64,000 bases of DNA from JAFLCM01 sp964510955 (GCA_964510955.1 CAZEDW010000017.1:21942-85941); one strand, 5' to 3'. Counted from the stretch's first letter, positions 1 to 8,624 are shown. The notes: a model not told the origin generated them from the sequence alone. A program made the numbers and translations.

Positions 1-94
1 CGGCAAGGAACGCGTAGAGCAGGAACGGGCTGATGACCGAGGCGTTCAGGGGCTCAACTCCAACCGACCCGGCCGACAGGTGGCCCGGGGTCAT
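1..94 (-). CDS. 5' end of a probable membrane protein, cut by the window edge
   Basis: Reading leftward from an ATG at 94-92, an open frame runs to the window edge (31 codons). After a short polar start it becomes hydrophobic (VISPFLLYAFLA), as expected for a first membrane segment. No Shine-Dalgarno sequence is evident upstream. The frame is divergent from pgsA. Too little is present to name a family, and a chance open frame is possible. Confidence 0.35.
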   Translation of the reverse strand, partial: MTPGHLSAGSVGVEPLNASVISPFLLYAFLA

Positions 95-218
95 TCGAGA
101 CAGGCAGGATACGGTCGGGCGCACGGGGCGGCAACCTCAGCCGGTAGTGGAAAGCCGTGTGGGTTGATACCGCCGGTTGCGGGCGTCCGGGTTCTGCCGA
201 GGCACGCCGCGAGCGGGT

Positions 219-1025
219 ATGGTTGAGGGTCCTTCCCATGCACGCCGAGCACGCCCCGTGAACAGCGCCCCTTCCAGCTTGATCGCGCCGCGGGTGGGCG
301 CTCCGGTCGCGCGGGCCACGGGGTGGTACCTGCACGCCCCCAACCTGCTGACCGTCGCCCGCCTGGTGCTCGCCGCCGGGTTCTTCGCGGGTCTGGCGCT
401 GTACCGCTTCCCGACGTCCCGACCGTGGGTGCTGCTCGCGGCGTTCGCGACGTTTATCCTCGCGGCGCTCACCGACGCGCTCGACGGCTACCTGGCTCGG
501 CGCTGGAACGCCGAGACCGTGTTCGGCAGGGTGATGGACCCGTTCGCCGACAAGGTGCTCGTGCTGGGGGCGTTCATCTTCCTGGCGGGCCCGAACTTCG
601 CGCCCAAGCACCCGGTGTTCCCGCTCCCCTGGACGACATTGACGGTCTCGCCGGTCTCGGGGGTGGACCCCTGGATGGTCGTGGTGATCCTGGCCCGGGA
701 GCTTCTGGTCACCTCGATCCGGGCGGTGCTCGAGGCGCGGGGCGTGTCGTTCGCCGCCGACATCTTCGGCAAGCTCAAGATGATCCTGCAGGCGACGGCG
801 ATCCCCGCGGTGCTGCTGTTGATCTGGCTGGGCACCGAGGGACGGTCGTGGGCCGCGTCGGCGAGCGACACCACCCAACCCCTTCCCCTCTGGTGCCGCA
901 CCTCCATCGACGTGATCGTCCGCGGGACCGTGATCATCACCGCGCTCAGCGTTCTGCCCTACATCGTGCGCGGCTGGCGAGCAGCCCGGGGCTTGCGTGA
1001 GCCGCAGCGGGGAGCGCGCCCGTGA
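219..1025 (+). CDS. pgsA: CDP-diacylglycerol--glycerol-3-phosphate 3-phosphatidyltransferase
   Basis: Makes phosphatidylglycerol phosphate from CDP-diacylglycerol and sn-glycerol-3-phosphate in the inner membrane. The CDP-alcohol phosphotransferase signature D-x2-D-G-x2-A-R-x8-G-x3-D-x3-D is complete at about residues 86-108 (DALDGYLAR, then G, VMDPFAD), inside a multi-helix membrane protein of 268 aa. The start is uncertain: a TTG at 177, this ATG at 219 and a GTG at 258 are all in frame and none has a strong Shine-Dalgarno site; family members usually begin close to the NLLT motif, so 258 is a real alternative. The stop codon overlaps the start of pgpA by four bases (GTGA), so the two consecutive steps of the pathway are probably translationally coupled. 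Confidence 0.93.
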   Translation: MVEGPSHARRARPVNSAPSSLIAPRVGAPVARATGWYLHAPNLLTVARLVLAAGFFAGLALYRFPTSRPWVLLAAFATFILAALTDALDGYLARRWNAETVFGRVMDPFADKVLVLGAFIFLAGPNFAPKHPVFPLPWTTLTVSPVSGVDPWMVVVILARELLVTSIRAVLEARGVSFAADIFGKLKMILQATAIPAVLLLIWLGTEGRSWAASASDTTQPLPLWCRTSIDVIVRGTVIITALSVLPYIVRGWRAARGLREPQRGARP

Positions 1026-1543
1026 TTCGAGAAGCGATCATCACCACCTTTGGGCTTGGAAAGATGCGCCCGGCCCCGGGCACCTGGGGCTCACTGCCGC
1101 CCGCCGTACTCGCCTGGCTCATGATCGCCGACGGCGCGCCGCCCCACGTCATCAACTGGGTGCTCGGCGCCGTCGCCCTGATATTCGGGCTGGGCTGCAT
1201 CGTGCTCGGAGTGTGGGCCCAGCACCGTTTCGGCGAGAAAGACCCCAGCGAGTGCGTCGCCGACGAGACCTGCGCCCAGTGCCTGCCTCTCATGTTCTGG
1301 CCGGCCAACTGCTTGACCGCGTGCGCCGCCCCCCAGGGCGCCTGCCCGCTGTGCAGCTCGTGGAAGGCCGCCCTCGCGGTCGGCGCGGCGTTCGTGCTGT
1401 TCCGCATCCTGGACATCGTCAAGCCATGGCCGGGGCGCCGGCTCGAACGCCTTCCCTATGGTTTCGGCGTGCTGGCCGACGACCTGTCTTCCGGCCTGTA
1501 CGCGGCGATCATCATGCAGGTCCTGCTGCGCTGGGTGGGCTAA
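1022..1543 (+). CDS. pgpA: phosphatidylglycerophosphatase A
   Basis: Removes phosphate from phosphatidylglycerol phosphate, the product of the gene it overlaps. Family landmarks are present: the N-terminal APGTWGSL motif, the KDPS and DE residues, the FRxxDIxKPWP motif and the GVLADDLSSG motif near the C-terminus. Length (173 aa) is normal. It starts with GTG at 1022 inside the pgsA stop. Unusual is a cysteine-rich stretch of eight Cys within about 35 residues (roughly residues 78-118) around the DE motif; the reading frame is uninterrupted, so this is not an obvious frameshift. Confidence 0.92.
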   Translation: MIREAIITTFGLGKMRPAPGTWGSLPPAVLAWLMIADGAPPHVINWVLGAVALIFGLGCIVLGVWAQHRFGEKDPSECVADETCAQCLPLMFWPANCLTACAAPQGACPLCSSWKAALAVGAAFVLFRILDIVKPWPGRRLERLPYGFGVLADDLSSGLYAAIIMQVLLRWVG

Positions 1544-1566
1544 CGCCGCGCGACGCCGACCCGGCA

Positions 1567-2109
1567 TCACTTGGTCCTCGTGACCTTCTTCTTCTTGACC
1601 GCCGGCTTTCTCCGAGGCTTGCCGGGCGCCGCGCTCGCGGCCTTCGCCACGGGCGGGCGCTGTCCCAGGGCGTCCTGGTAGCCGGCGATGTACTTCTTCG
1701 CGGTCACCTTCTTCACCAGCCGCCCAATGACCTCCAACGGGACGTCCTCCAGCTTCTTAAAGCGGATGCACGCCTTGCCCATGTCGAGCTTCTTGCCGGT
1801 GGCCTTCCACTCCTTCACGAAGGCCTCGCGCGTCGGGGCGTCGCCGTACACGCACATCAGGTAGAGCGCCATGTGCTGCTTCTGCGACCCCAGCCCCGCG
1901 AACGGCAGCGGCTGCGACGGGTCGCAGTGATACCCGGCGGGGAACACCCGGTGCGGAACGTAGTAGCCGATCATGCCGTACTGCATTCCCTCCTCGATGT
2001 CCTTGTCAAGGTTCTTGAGGATCACGTCGCGCACGGCGCTGATCGCCTCGCGACGGTCCTGGGGCAGCGCGGCGAGGTACTTCTCCGGGGTGGCGGCCTT
2101 CGATTGCAT
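1567..2109 (-). CDS. DUF1801 (YdhG-like) family protein
   Basis: 180 aa. Residues 5-125 match the DUF1801 fold by eye: the N-terminal helix with LPQDRREAISAVRDVI, then EEGMQYGMIGYY, a substrate-like core with HMALYLMCVYG, and the conserved ending GKACIRFKKLEDVPLEVIGRL. The last 30 residues are Lys/Arg/Pro/Ala rich (PRRKPAVKKKK), a basic tail that suggests contact with nucleic acid, though this is inference. The biochemical role of the family is not established. It lies 9 bases downstream of the small membrane protein gene on the same strand, so the two are probably co-transcribed. Confidence 0.8.
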   Translation of the reverse strand: MQSKAATPEKYLAALPQDRREAISAVRDVILKNLDKDIEEGMQYGMIGYYVPHRVFPAGYHCDPSQPLPFAGLGSQKQHMALYLMCVYGDAPTREAFVKEWKATGKKLDMGKACIRFKKLEDVPLEVIGRLVKKVTAKKYIAGYQDALGQRPPVAKAASAAPGKPRRKPAVKKKKVTRTK

Positions 2110-2118
2110 GGGCGCAGT

Positions 2119-2469
2119 TTATCGCTCTTCCGGCTCGTCCAAATGCAGCGAATGCAGCATCCGGTGGAGCGCCGGCGCCAGCAGCAGGCCGGCGGCGGTC
2201 AGAAAAACCACGCCGCTGAACAGCGCATAGCACGTGGCGAACCACTTCGCTCCGTCTGTGGTGAGTGTCACGACGGGGCCCATCCCCGTCAGGATCATGG
2301 CCGCGTTGTACACCGAGTCCACCCAAGACAGCCCCGCGACCAGGTGATACCCGACCGCGCCGATCGCCAGTCCCCCGCCCACCAGCCCGGCCGCGGCAAG
2401 CGAGAGACGTGCCTGGCGCCTCACAAAGCGAACTGGGCTGATCAGTGCTTCGGAGCGGTGCTCGAACAT
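2119..2469 (-). CDS. small two-helix membrane protein with a channel-pore-like loop
   Basis: 116 aa, unrecognised at family level. Two hydrophobic helices (about residues 23-46 and 81-103) flank a loop that reads SWVDSVYNAAMILTGMGPV. The arrangement TM - pore-helix-like segment - TxGMG - TM resembles the two-helix potassium-channel module, with GMG in place of the GYG selectivity filter. A GAGG Shine-Dalgarno-like element lies about 9 bases before the ATG. It precedes the DUF1801 gene with a 9-base gap. Ion-channel function is a guess; it could be a degenerate or non-conducting relative. Confidence 0.65.
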   Translation of the reverse strand: MFEHRSEALISPVRFVRRQARLSLAAAGLVGGGLAIGAVGYHLVAGLSWVDSVYNAAMILTGMGPVVTLTTDGAKWFATCYALFSGVVFLTAAGLLLAPALHRMLHSLHLDEPEER

Positions 2470-2632
2470 GTACGGAATCCTCAGAAGACCTGGCGGCCCT
2501 TAGCGGCCGCCATCCACCCACAGGGGCGCAAGCTTTGGAGCGAGCACAGGGCCGCTGCGATGGTTCCGAGCCGCCCTGTCGGCGCGCCGAAATACGCGCC
2601 CGGCCCCGCTGCGCGGGCGCGTCGGGAGCAGA

Positions 2633-4408
2633 TTACTTCTTCTCGAGCCCCTCGGCGCCCTCGACCTGGGCCATGCGGGCCACCTCGGCGGGGGTCGTCA
2701 CGCCCTTGAGGATCTTGAGCTTGCCGTCCTGCAGCAGCGACCTCATGCCGTTGGCGAGGGCGGCCTTGCGGAGTTCGCTCACGCTGGCGCGCTCGAAGGC
2801 CAGCGTCCGCAGCTCGTGGTTCATGGTCATCATCTCGAAGATGGCCTTGCGCCCGCGGTAGCCCGTGCCGTTGCAGTTGTCACACCCCACGCCGCGGCAG
2901 ATGGTGCCGCGGGCCATGTCCTCGGGGCCGATGTCGGTGAGACGGAGATACTTGGGGTCCGGCGTCGGGTCCTTTTCCTTGCACTTCTCGCACAGCACCC
3001 GGATCAGGCGCTGGGCCATGACCGCCTGGATCGAGCTCGCCACCAGGAACGGCTTGACACCCATGTCGATGAGTCGGGTGATCGCGCTGGGCGCGTCGTT
3101 GGTGTGCAGCGTGCTGAAAACCAGGTGGCCCGTCAGCGCGGCCTGGATCGCCACCTCGGCCACTTCCTTGTCGCGGATTTCACCGACCAGGATGATGTTC
3201 GGCGCCTGGCGCAGCATCGCCCGCAGCACGCTGGCGAACGTCAGCCCGATGTGCTCCTTGATCTGGCACTGGTTGATGCCCGCGAAGGCGTACTCGATCG
3301 GGTCCTCTGCGGTGATGATCTTCTTGTCCGGACGGTTGAGGATGTCCAGCGCCGAGTACAGCGTCGTGGTCTTGCCCGAGCCAGTGGGGCCGGTGACCAG
3401 GAAGATGCCGTTGGGGCGCCGGATGATCCTGTTGAAGTTGGCGAGGTTGTCGGCCTCGAAGCCCAGGTTCTCCAGGCCGATACGCACCGAGTCCGGGCGC
3501 AGAATACGCAGCACGATCGACTCGCCGTGGTACGCCGGGCACGCCGACACGCGGAAATCGATCACCTTGTCGCCCACCTGCCGCTTGATGCGTCCGTCCT
3601 GCGGGAGGCGCTTCTCGGCGATGTTCATGCCGGCCATCAGCTTGAAGCGGGCCAGCACCGCGTTCTGCATGCGCTTGGGCAGGTTGTCGCGCTCGATGCA
3701 CACGCCGTCCACGCGGTAGCGCAGGCGCACCCGGTCGGCCATCGGCTCGACGTGGATGTCGCTGCACCGCATGTTCACCGCCTCGTCGATGATGCGGTTG
3801 ACCAGCTTGATGATCGGGGCCGAGTCGGCCGCCTGGTCAATCGAGCTGTCCACGCTCTTGTCCATCGACTTGTCGATGGAACGGTCGATCGACGCCGACA
3901 CCAGCGATTCATCGGCGGCGACCATCCTCGGGCGCGAGGCGTCGGTCTTGCTCTCCAGGAACTGCTTGATTTTCCCCCGAGAGGCGATGTGCGTGTCGAT
4001 CTCCACGCCCAGCTTGAACCGCAGGAGGTCGAGCGTCTCGAGGTTCTTGGGATCGTGGATGATGAGCTGCAGGCGTCCCTTGGCGTCCTTGCCCAAGGGC
4101 AGCACCAGGTACTTCTTGACCATCTCCTCGGGGATGGTCTTGATGTCGATCTTGGGCGACACGCCGGGATCGTTCGGGTCGACGTAGGGCCGCGAGAACT
4201 GCTCGGCGAGCGCCTTGGCGACCTCCTCTTCCTTCACCATCCCCGCGTCGATCAGCGTCTCGCCGATCCGCTTGCCCTGACCCTTGGCCATCGTGATGGC
4301 CGTCTCGATCTGCTCCTGCGTCAACAGCCCCTTGGCCAGCAGGATCTCCCCCAGCTTCTTGCGCATGCCTGAACGGGAACTCGTGCTGGGCTTGGCGAAC
4401 TGGGTCAT
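2633..4408 (-). CDS. GspE/PilB-type assembly ATPase (isolated copy)
   Basis: 591 aa hexameric ATPase that powers pseudopilus or pilus assembly at the cytoplasmic face of the membrane. N-terminal MshEN-type repeats occupy about residues 18-75; the second repeat (RIGETL...V...L..Q) keeps the c-di-GMP-binding pattern. Then come the Walker A GPTGSGKTT (about 338), Asp box, Walker B ILVGEIRD, the His-box region LVFSTLHTND and a zinc-binding Cys tetrad (CEKC about 471, CDNC about 508). Residues 175-197 contain a Ser/Asp/Lys-rich spacer of SIDxSxDKS repeats. It stands apart from the main cluster (19.8-36.6 kb), which has its own copy, so it may serve a second machine whose other genes are elsewhere. 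Confidence 0.92.
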   Translation of the reverse strand: MTQFAKPSTSSRSGMRKKLGEILLAKGLLTQEQIETAITMAKGQGKRIGETLIDAGMVKEEEVAKALAEQFSRPYVDPNDPGVSPKIDIKTIPEEMVKKYLVLPLGKDAKGRLQLIIHDPKNLETLDLLRFKLGVEIDTHIASRGKIKQFLESKTDASRPRMVAADESLVSASIDRSIDKSMDKSVDSSIDQAADSAPIIKLVNRIIDEAVNMRCSDIHVEPMADRVRLRYRVDGVCIERDNLPKRMQNAVLARFKLMAGMNIAEKRLPQDGRIKRQVGDKVIDFRVSACPAYHGESIVLRILRPDSVRIGLENLGFEADNLANFNRIIRRPNGIFLVTGPTGSGKTTTLYSALDILNRPDKKIITAEDPIEYAFAGINQCQIKEHIGLTFASVLRAMLRQAPNIILVGEIRDKEVAEVAIQAALTGHLVFSTLHTNDAPSAITRLIDMGVKPFLVASSIQAVMAQRLIRVLCEKCKEKDPTPDPKYLRLTDIGPEDMARGTICRGVGCDNCNGTGYRGRKAIFEMMTMNHELRTLAFERASVSELRKAALANGMRSLLQDGKLKILKGVTTPAEVARMAQVEGAEGLEKK

Positions 4409-4599
4409 GCGGCGTGGGAAGGCGGGAATCGTGAGCGGAGCGGGGAATGGAACCAGGATTCAGGCTCGGACCCCGGCAGCATACGTCGGGGACGCGGGCG
4501 CCGGGCATGATCGTAGGTAACCCGGCCCCCGCGGGCCGCATCAACTACCGTCGGGCGACCCCGGACGACCCGGCTACGCTCGCCCCGCGAAGCACCCCC

Positions 4600-5304
4600 A
4601 TGCAGAACCGTCAGGACCCAACTCCGCAGCCCGGGCCAAGCGGGCCGCCCCACCGCCGGGTGCTGATCACCGCCGGCCCAACCCACGAGCCTATCGACGG
4701 CGTGAGGTACATCGCCAACCGCTCTTCGGGACGGGTGGGCATCGCCATCGCCGAGGCCGCGGCCCGGCTGGGATGCGACGTGACCCTGCTGCTGGGTCCG
4801 ACGCCCCGATCGCCGCAACATACGCGGATCAGGGCTGTCCGGTTCCAATCCACGGCGGACTTGGAGCGGCTGCTCGCCGAGCACTTCCCCACCTGTGACC
4901 TGCTGATCATGGCCGCCGCCGTCGCCGATTATCGCCCCCGCAACCCCTCATCCGGCGCCACCAAACTCCGGCGGACCGAGCAGGCTCTCACGCTCGAGCT
5001 CGAACCCACCCCGGACCTCCTCGCGGCGGTGGCCAAAGCCAAGCGCCCTGGGCAGACCGTGGTGGGATTTGCCCTGGAGCCCGCCGAGCGGTTGATGGAA
5101 TCAGCCAGGTCCAAACTGGCGCGCAAAAACCTGGACTTCATCGTGGCCAACCCCCTCGAGACGATGGACGCGCCGACTATCGCCGCGACCGTGATCGGTC
5201 ACGACGGCTCCACGCGTCAGACTCCGGGGGCGATGGAAAAGGAGCAGTTTGGCGAGTGGCTGGTTGACCTCCTGGCCAATCAGCCTCCCAAGGCCAACGG
5301 CTGA
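4600..5304 (+). CDS. coaB: phosphopantothenate--cysteine ligase (stand-alone CoaB domain)
   Basis: Coenzyme A biosynthesis: joins 4'-phosphopantothenate and cysteine. The CoaB signatures are clear: VLITAGPTHEPIDGVRYIAN at the N-terminus, NRSSGRVG, the AAAVADYRP motif, TKLRR and the LELEPTPDLL segment. At 234 aa it contains only the CoaB half of the usual bifunctional CoaBC (Dfp) protein; the flavin-dependent decarboxylase CoaC must be encoded elsewhere. The frame is open upstream to 4447, but the domain begins about 17 residues after the ATG at 4600, which I chose. It diverges from the GspE gene. Confidence 0.88.
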   Translation: MQNRQDPTPQPGPSGPPHRRVLITAGPTHEPIDGVRYIANRSSGRVGIAIAEAAARLGCDVTLLLGPTPRSPQHTRIRAVRFQSTADLERLLAEHFPTCDLLIMAAAVADYRPRNPSSGATKLRRTEQALTLELEPTPDLLAAVAKAKRPGQTVVGFALEPAERLMESARSKLARKNLDFIVANPLETMDAPTIAATVIGHDGSTRQTPGAMEKEQFGEWLVDLLANQPPKANG

Positions 5305-5370
5305 GTCATCTGTGTGCATCATGCCGATCCATGGTCGCAGCACGAACGTCGAATAACGCGACCCGCGGAT

Positions 5371-6984
5371 TCAGGGTGCGACCACGCCGCTCCGCCTGAA
5401 CTGCTCCAGCATCTCCGCCAAGCGCGCCCGTGACTCGGGGGTCATCATCACGCTGCCGTGGTCGCCCGGCAGCACCTTGATGTACCCCGCCGGGTTCACC
5501 GCGGGCGCGGCCTCGACGGCCTTGTCCACGTCCTGCTTCAGCAGAGCCACAGCTTCGTTCAGGAAAAAGCTGTCCTTGTCACCCACGATCAGGCGGACAC
5601 GGTCGCGGAAGATCGGCGCCAGGCCGGCCGGGTCGCGCCGGATCAGCTCGCCGATGTCGTAACGCCGGAACTTCTCCGCAACGGCGCGATCGATCGTCCC
5701 GCTCGCGGGGTCGTAGAGCGCCGCGGGGTTGCCCGAAGCCGCTCTGGGACCGAACACCGCCTGCCAGGAATCCCACTGCTGACCGGAGGTGTTGTCGGGG
5801 CCGATGACTTCCTCGACGGCGTTCTCGGTGCGCACCGTCATGCGCGTCGCGCCGGTCATGCCGCGGTAGCTGGCGGTGTCGTCCTGGGTGCCTTCGGAAC
5901 TGTACATGCTGGCGTGAGAATAGATGTCGGTCTTCTGGAACCGCCGGAAGTCCACCGGATCGGGCGAGCTGGGCCACGCGCCGCCGAAGGTCTCGGGGTG
6001 CGTCACCTGCAGCCACAGGCTCGACCACCCGCCGGAAGAATGGCCGGTGATGAAACGCGCCTCGGGCTTTGCGAGCAGGTTGTAGCGCTTCTCGAGGGCG
6101 GGGATGAACTCCTCCACCAGCGCGCGGGCGCACGGCCCGTTGTTGTCGCTGTCGGCCCACAGGGTGTGCCCGTTGCCGCTCTCGGCGTCGAGCACGATGT
6201 AGAACGCGTGTTTCCAGAGCTCGTTGGCCGCCGGATCGCCCCGCCCAGCCGCCCGACCCCGCGCCGCGCCAAACGCCATCCCGGCGTCGCCGCCGTAGCC
6301 CGGCACCTCATAGACCGCGGGGTACACCTGGCCGTCCTTGTGCTCTGTGGGGAACACCACGCCCGCCCGCAGCACCACGTCGCGGTGGTGGAACTCTGAC
6401 AGCATGGGCGAGCGGAACTCGAAGATTTCGCAACCGGGGACCGAAGGCAGCTTGGGCGCGGCGGTCGCCTTGGTCAATCGCAGTTCGACCGTGCCGGCGT
6501 GCGACCCGTCGGGGTTCGCCTCGAACGTCACCACGGGCGAGTAGAGATTGCCCGGCTCCTTGTGCCAGTCGCTGTTCAGCCGGTTCATATCCAGCACCGC
6601 CTGGGCGCGGTAGGTGCCCTTGGGCAGCTTGCTCATCGGCGCCGGGAAACTCGTGGCCCCGTCGTCCAGCGTGGCGGGCTGACCCGGCGCGAGCGACTTG
6701 ACGTCGACCCCGAAGCACGGCTGGGGGTTCTCAAAGAACGGCGCATCGCCGGGCTCGGCCCCGAATCCCACCATCGCGCCGGCCTTGATCAAATAGACCA
6801 CCAGCCGCCCGGTCGCGGGCTCGGCGCGCACAGACTTGTCGATGGTCACGCGAAAGCTCAGCGGGCCCGCTTCAACGCCCGGGCGGCTTGGCGCGTCGGG
6901 ACGCGCCGCGACAGTTCGTCCGCACAGGACGGCCAGCGCAACGCCGAGAACCTGGATGGTGCGCACCACGGACGGGTGATTCAC
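5371..6984 (-). CDS. secreted alpha/beta-hydrolase (putative esterase)
   Basis: 537 aa. A GTG start at 6984 is favoured because GAGGAGG sits just upstream; the first 25 residues then form a signal peptide ending near VAARPDA. The C-terminal half is an esterase-D-like alpha/beta hydrolase: nucleophile elbow GHSSGG at about 312-317, a likely catalytic Asp in VGDKDSF (about 468) and His in PGDHGSV (about 506). The N-terminal third is a beta-rich domain without a recognised family. Substrate unknown; export suggests a periplasmic or extracellular ester. It diverges from the methyltransferase gene. Confidence 0.82.
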   Translation of the reverse strand: MNHPSVVRTIQVLGVALAVLCGRTVAARPDAPSRPGVEAGPLSFRVTIDKSVRAEPATGRLVVYLIKAGAMVGFGAEPGDAPFFENPQPCFGVDVKSLAPGQPATLDDGATSFPAPMSKLPKGTYRAQAVLDMNRLNSDWHKEPGNLYSPVVTFEANPDGSHAGTVELRLTKATAAPKLPSVPGCEIFEFRSPMLSEFHHRDVVLRAGVVFPTEHKDGQVYPAVYEVPGYGGDAGMAFGAARGRAAGRGDPAANELWKHAFYIVLDAESGNGHTLWADSDNNGPCARALVEEFIPALEKRYNLLAKPEARFITGHSSGGWSSLWLQVTHPETFGGAWPSSPDPVDFRRFQKTDIYSHASMYSSEGTQDDTASYRGMTGATRMTVRTENAVEEVIGPDNTSGQQWDSWQAVFGPRAASGNPAALYDPASGTIDRAVAEKFRRYDIGELIRRDPAGLAPIFRDRVRLIVGDKDSFFLNEAVALLKQDVDKAVEAAPAVNPAGYIKVLPGDHGSVMMTPESRARLAEMLEQFRRSGVVAP

Positions 6985-7029
6985 GGTCGCCTCCTCGTGG
7001 AATCCGGACGAGTACCTTACCGCCCCACC

Positions 7030-7875
7030 ATGCCCAGGACGCAGCCCGATAGCCAGCCCCCCGCGATTGCCCCCGCAATTGACTGGTACGACCACCCCCT
7101 GTGGTACGACATCGTCCACGCGCCGGACACCGCCTGGGAGGTCGACGGCCTCGAACGCATCGAGCGTCGATTCGCCGACCCGTCCAGCCTGCGTCGGAAA
7201 TCCCGCGTGTGGCTCGAGCCCGCTTGCGGCACCGGCCGGTACCTCAAGGCCGCGGCGGCGCGGGGTCGGCGCGTCATCGGCCTGGACCTCAGCCCCGGCA
7301 TGATCGCGTTTGCGCGGTCGTCCTTCCAACGACGGGGTCTGCGGGGCGAGTTCCGCGTCGGCGATATGACGAGATTCGCGCCGCCCAGACCCCGGGCCGA
7401 TTTCGCGTTCTGCCTGATCAACTCCATCCGCCACCTCGACACCGACGCCAAGATGCTGGCCCACCTGCGGTGCGTGCGCCGCGCGCTCCGCCCAAAGGGT
7501 CTGTACGCCGTTGGCATCAGCCTGACCCACTATCACGGCGAGTTCCCGACCGAGGAGGTGTTTTCCGGAACGCGCGGGCGCTGCAAGGTCACGCAGTTCG
7601 CGGCGTTCCTGCCCCCCGAGGGCCGGTTCGAACGGGTGATGAACCACCTGACGATCACCACGCCCAGCGGTGAGAAGCACCACGACAACGTCTACCAGCT
7701 CCGCTGCTACAGCGGGCCGCAGTGGGCCTCGATGATCCGGCGCGCCGGCTTTGAAGTGCTCGGCGTGGTCGACGAGGAAGGCGTCGACGCGGTCGTGATG
7801 GCGGGTGGCGCGTGGCGCAAGCCCACGACCTGCGGGTACGGCGTTTTCGTGCTGCGTCCCGCTCGCGCCGGCTAA
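7030..7875 (+). CDS. class I SAM-dependent methyltransferase
   Basis: 281 aa. The glycine-rich SAM motif I is LEPACGTGRYL at about residues 61-71, followed by the acidic strand end VIGLDLSPGMIAFA (motif II) and a VGDMTRF (motif III-like) loop, i.e. a Methyltransf_25/11-type fold. The ATG at 7030 was chosen; the frame extends upstream through the divergent esterase gene but that part is antisense shadow. The C-terminal half includes an HYHGEF segment and a beta hairpin typical of small-molecule methyltransferases. Substrate cannot be predicted. Confidence 0.85.
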   Translation: MPRTQPDSQPPAIAPAIDWYDHPLWYDIVHAPDTAWEVDGLERIERRFADPSSLRRKSRVWLEPACGTGRYLKAAAARGRRVIGLDLSPGMIAFARSSFQRRGLRGEFRVGDMTRFAPPRPRADFAFCLINSIRHLDTDAKMLAHLRCVRRALRPKGLYAVGISLTHYHGEFPTEEVFSGTRGRCKVTQFAAFLPPEGRFERVMNHLTITTPSGEKHHDNVYQLRCYSGPQWASMIRRAGFEVLGVVDEEGVDAVVMAGGAWRKPTTCGYGVFVLRPARAG

Positions 7876-7878
7876 GTC

Positions 7879-8214
7879 TCAGTAACGGGGCACGCCGGGA
7901 TCAACCTCCGCCGACCAGCGATCGATCCCCCCAGCCATCGAAACCGCCCGGTCAAACCCCGCACTCCTCAAGATTGCAACCGCGCGCAGGCTGCGGACGC
8001 CGTGGTGACAGTGCACGATGATCGTCCGATCGTCGAGCTCCCGAAGCTCGCCGATCCGGGCTTCGAGCTCGCCGAGCGGCACGAGCCGGGCCGATTCGAT
8101 CCGCGCCGCCGCGTGCTCCTCGGCGGTGCGGCAGTCAAGCAGCACGGCGTTCGGATCATCGCGCAGGCGTGCCGCCGCCTCGGACGGTGTGATCTCCATC
8201 GCTTCCTGGTTCAT
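7879..8214 (-). CDS. rhodanese-like domain protein
   Basis: 111 aa single rhodanese domain. It starts with the usual EITPSEAAARL helix and DCRTAEEHAAARI segment; the active-site loop is HCHHGVRS with the catalytic Cys at about residue 68, and it ends GGIDRWSAEVDPGVPRY. Likely sulfurtransferase or sulfur carrier in the cytoplasm. Its ATG overlaps the stop of the upstream lipoprotein gene by four bases (ATGA), indicating translational coupling. It converges on the methyltransferase gene with only three bases between the stops. Confidence 0.88.
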   Translation of the reverse strand: MNQEAMEITPSEAAARLRDDPNAVLLDCRTAEEHAAARIESARLVPLGELEARIGELRELDDRTIIVHCHHGVRSLRAVAILRSAGFDRAVSMAGGIDRWSAEVDPGVPRY

Positions 8215-8594
8215 GGCGCCTCGCCCCCGGCGGGGAGCCGATCCCAAGCCCGCGGCGCCCGTGCAAACCACGGCGTCGGACGCTCGTCCAGCACCGTCTG
8301 CGCCGTCGGGAAGGCCCCATGATGGCGGGCATTGTCAACGCGGGCACGGCATAGACAACAGCCGGTTGGTCCGGACGCGTCCAGCGGCGCCACGACGACG
8401 AGCGCCGGCCATCCGCCGCGGCCCGCCCCGTTAAGCGTCGGGTTCGACGACGGCTCCATCGGAGCCGGCGTGCCAAACAGCGAGAGCGTCTGAAGGCTCT
8501 CGGGCGCTCCCAACTCCAGGCGGTCGTTGTCGGGGCGGGCACAGCCTAAAACGCTGGATGCGGCACAAAGCAAGATGGTCAGTCGGGGGCGCAT
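8211..8594 (-). CDS. small lipoprotein of unknown function
   Basis: 127 aa. The N-terminus MRPRLTILLCAASSVLGC is a short lipoprotein signal with lipobox VLGC (Cys 18). A GGAGGG Shine-Dalgarno element precedes the ATG at 8594, supporting this start. The rest is an unrecognised domain with a hydrophobic strand (ALVVVAPLDASG) and a CCLC cluster. The gene ends inside the rhodanese start codon (ATGA overlap), so both are made from one message. Confidence 0.65.
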   Translation of the reverse strand: MRPRLTILLCAASSVLGCARPDNDRLELGAPESLQTLSLFGTPAPMEPSSNPTLNGAGRGGWPALVVVAPLDASGPTGCCLCRARVDNARHHGAFPTAQTVLDERPTPWFARAPRAWDRLPAGGEAP

Positions 8595-8624
8595 GGCGTT
8601 GCCCTCCATGCTACCGTCAGGGCG

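Noticed and set aside
1250..1370. Possible frameshift in pgpA because of the Cys-rich stretch.
   Set aside because: The family motifs before and after lie in the same frame and the total length is normal, so no frameshift is needed.
2816..4372. 518-codon plus-strand open frame opposite the isolated GspE gene.
   Set aside because: GspE on the other strand has all catalytic motifs; the frame shows only His/Asp/Val/Arg bias.
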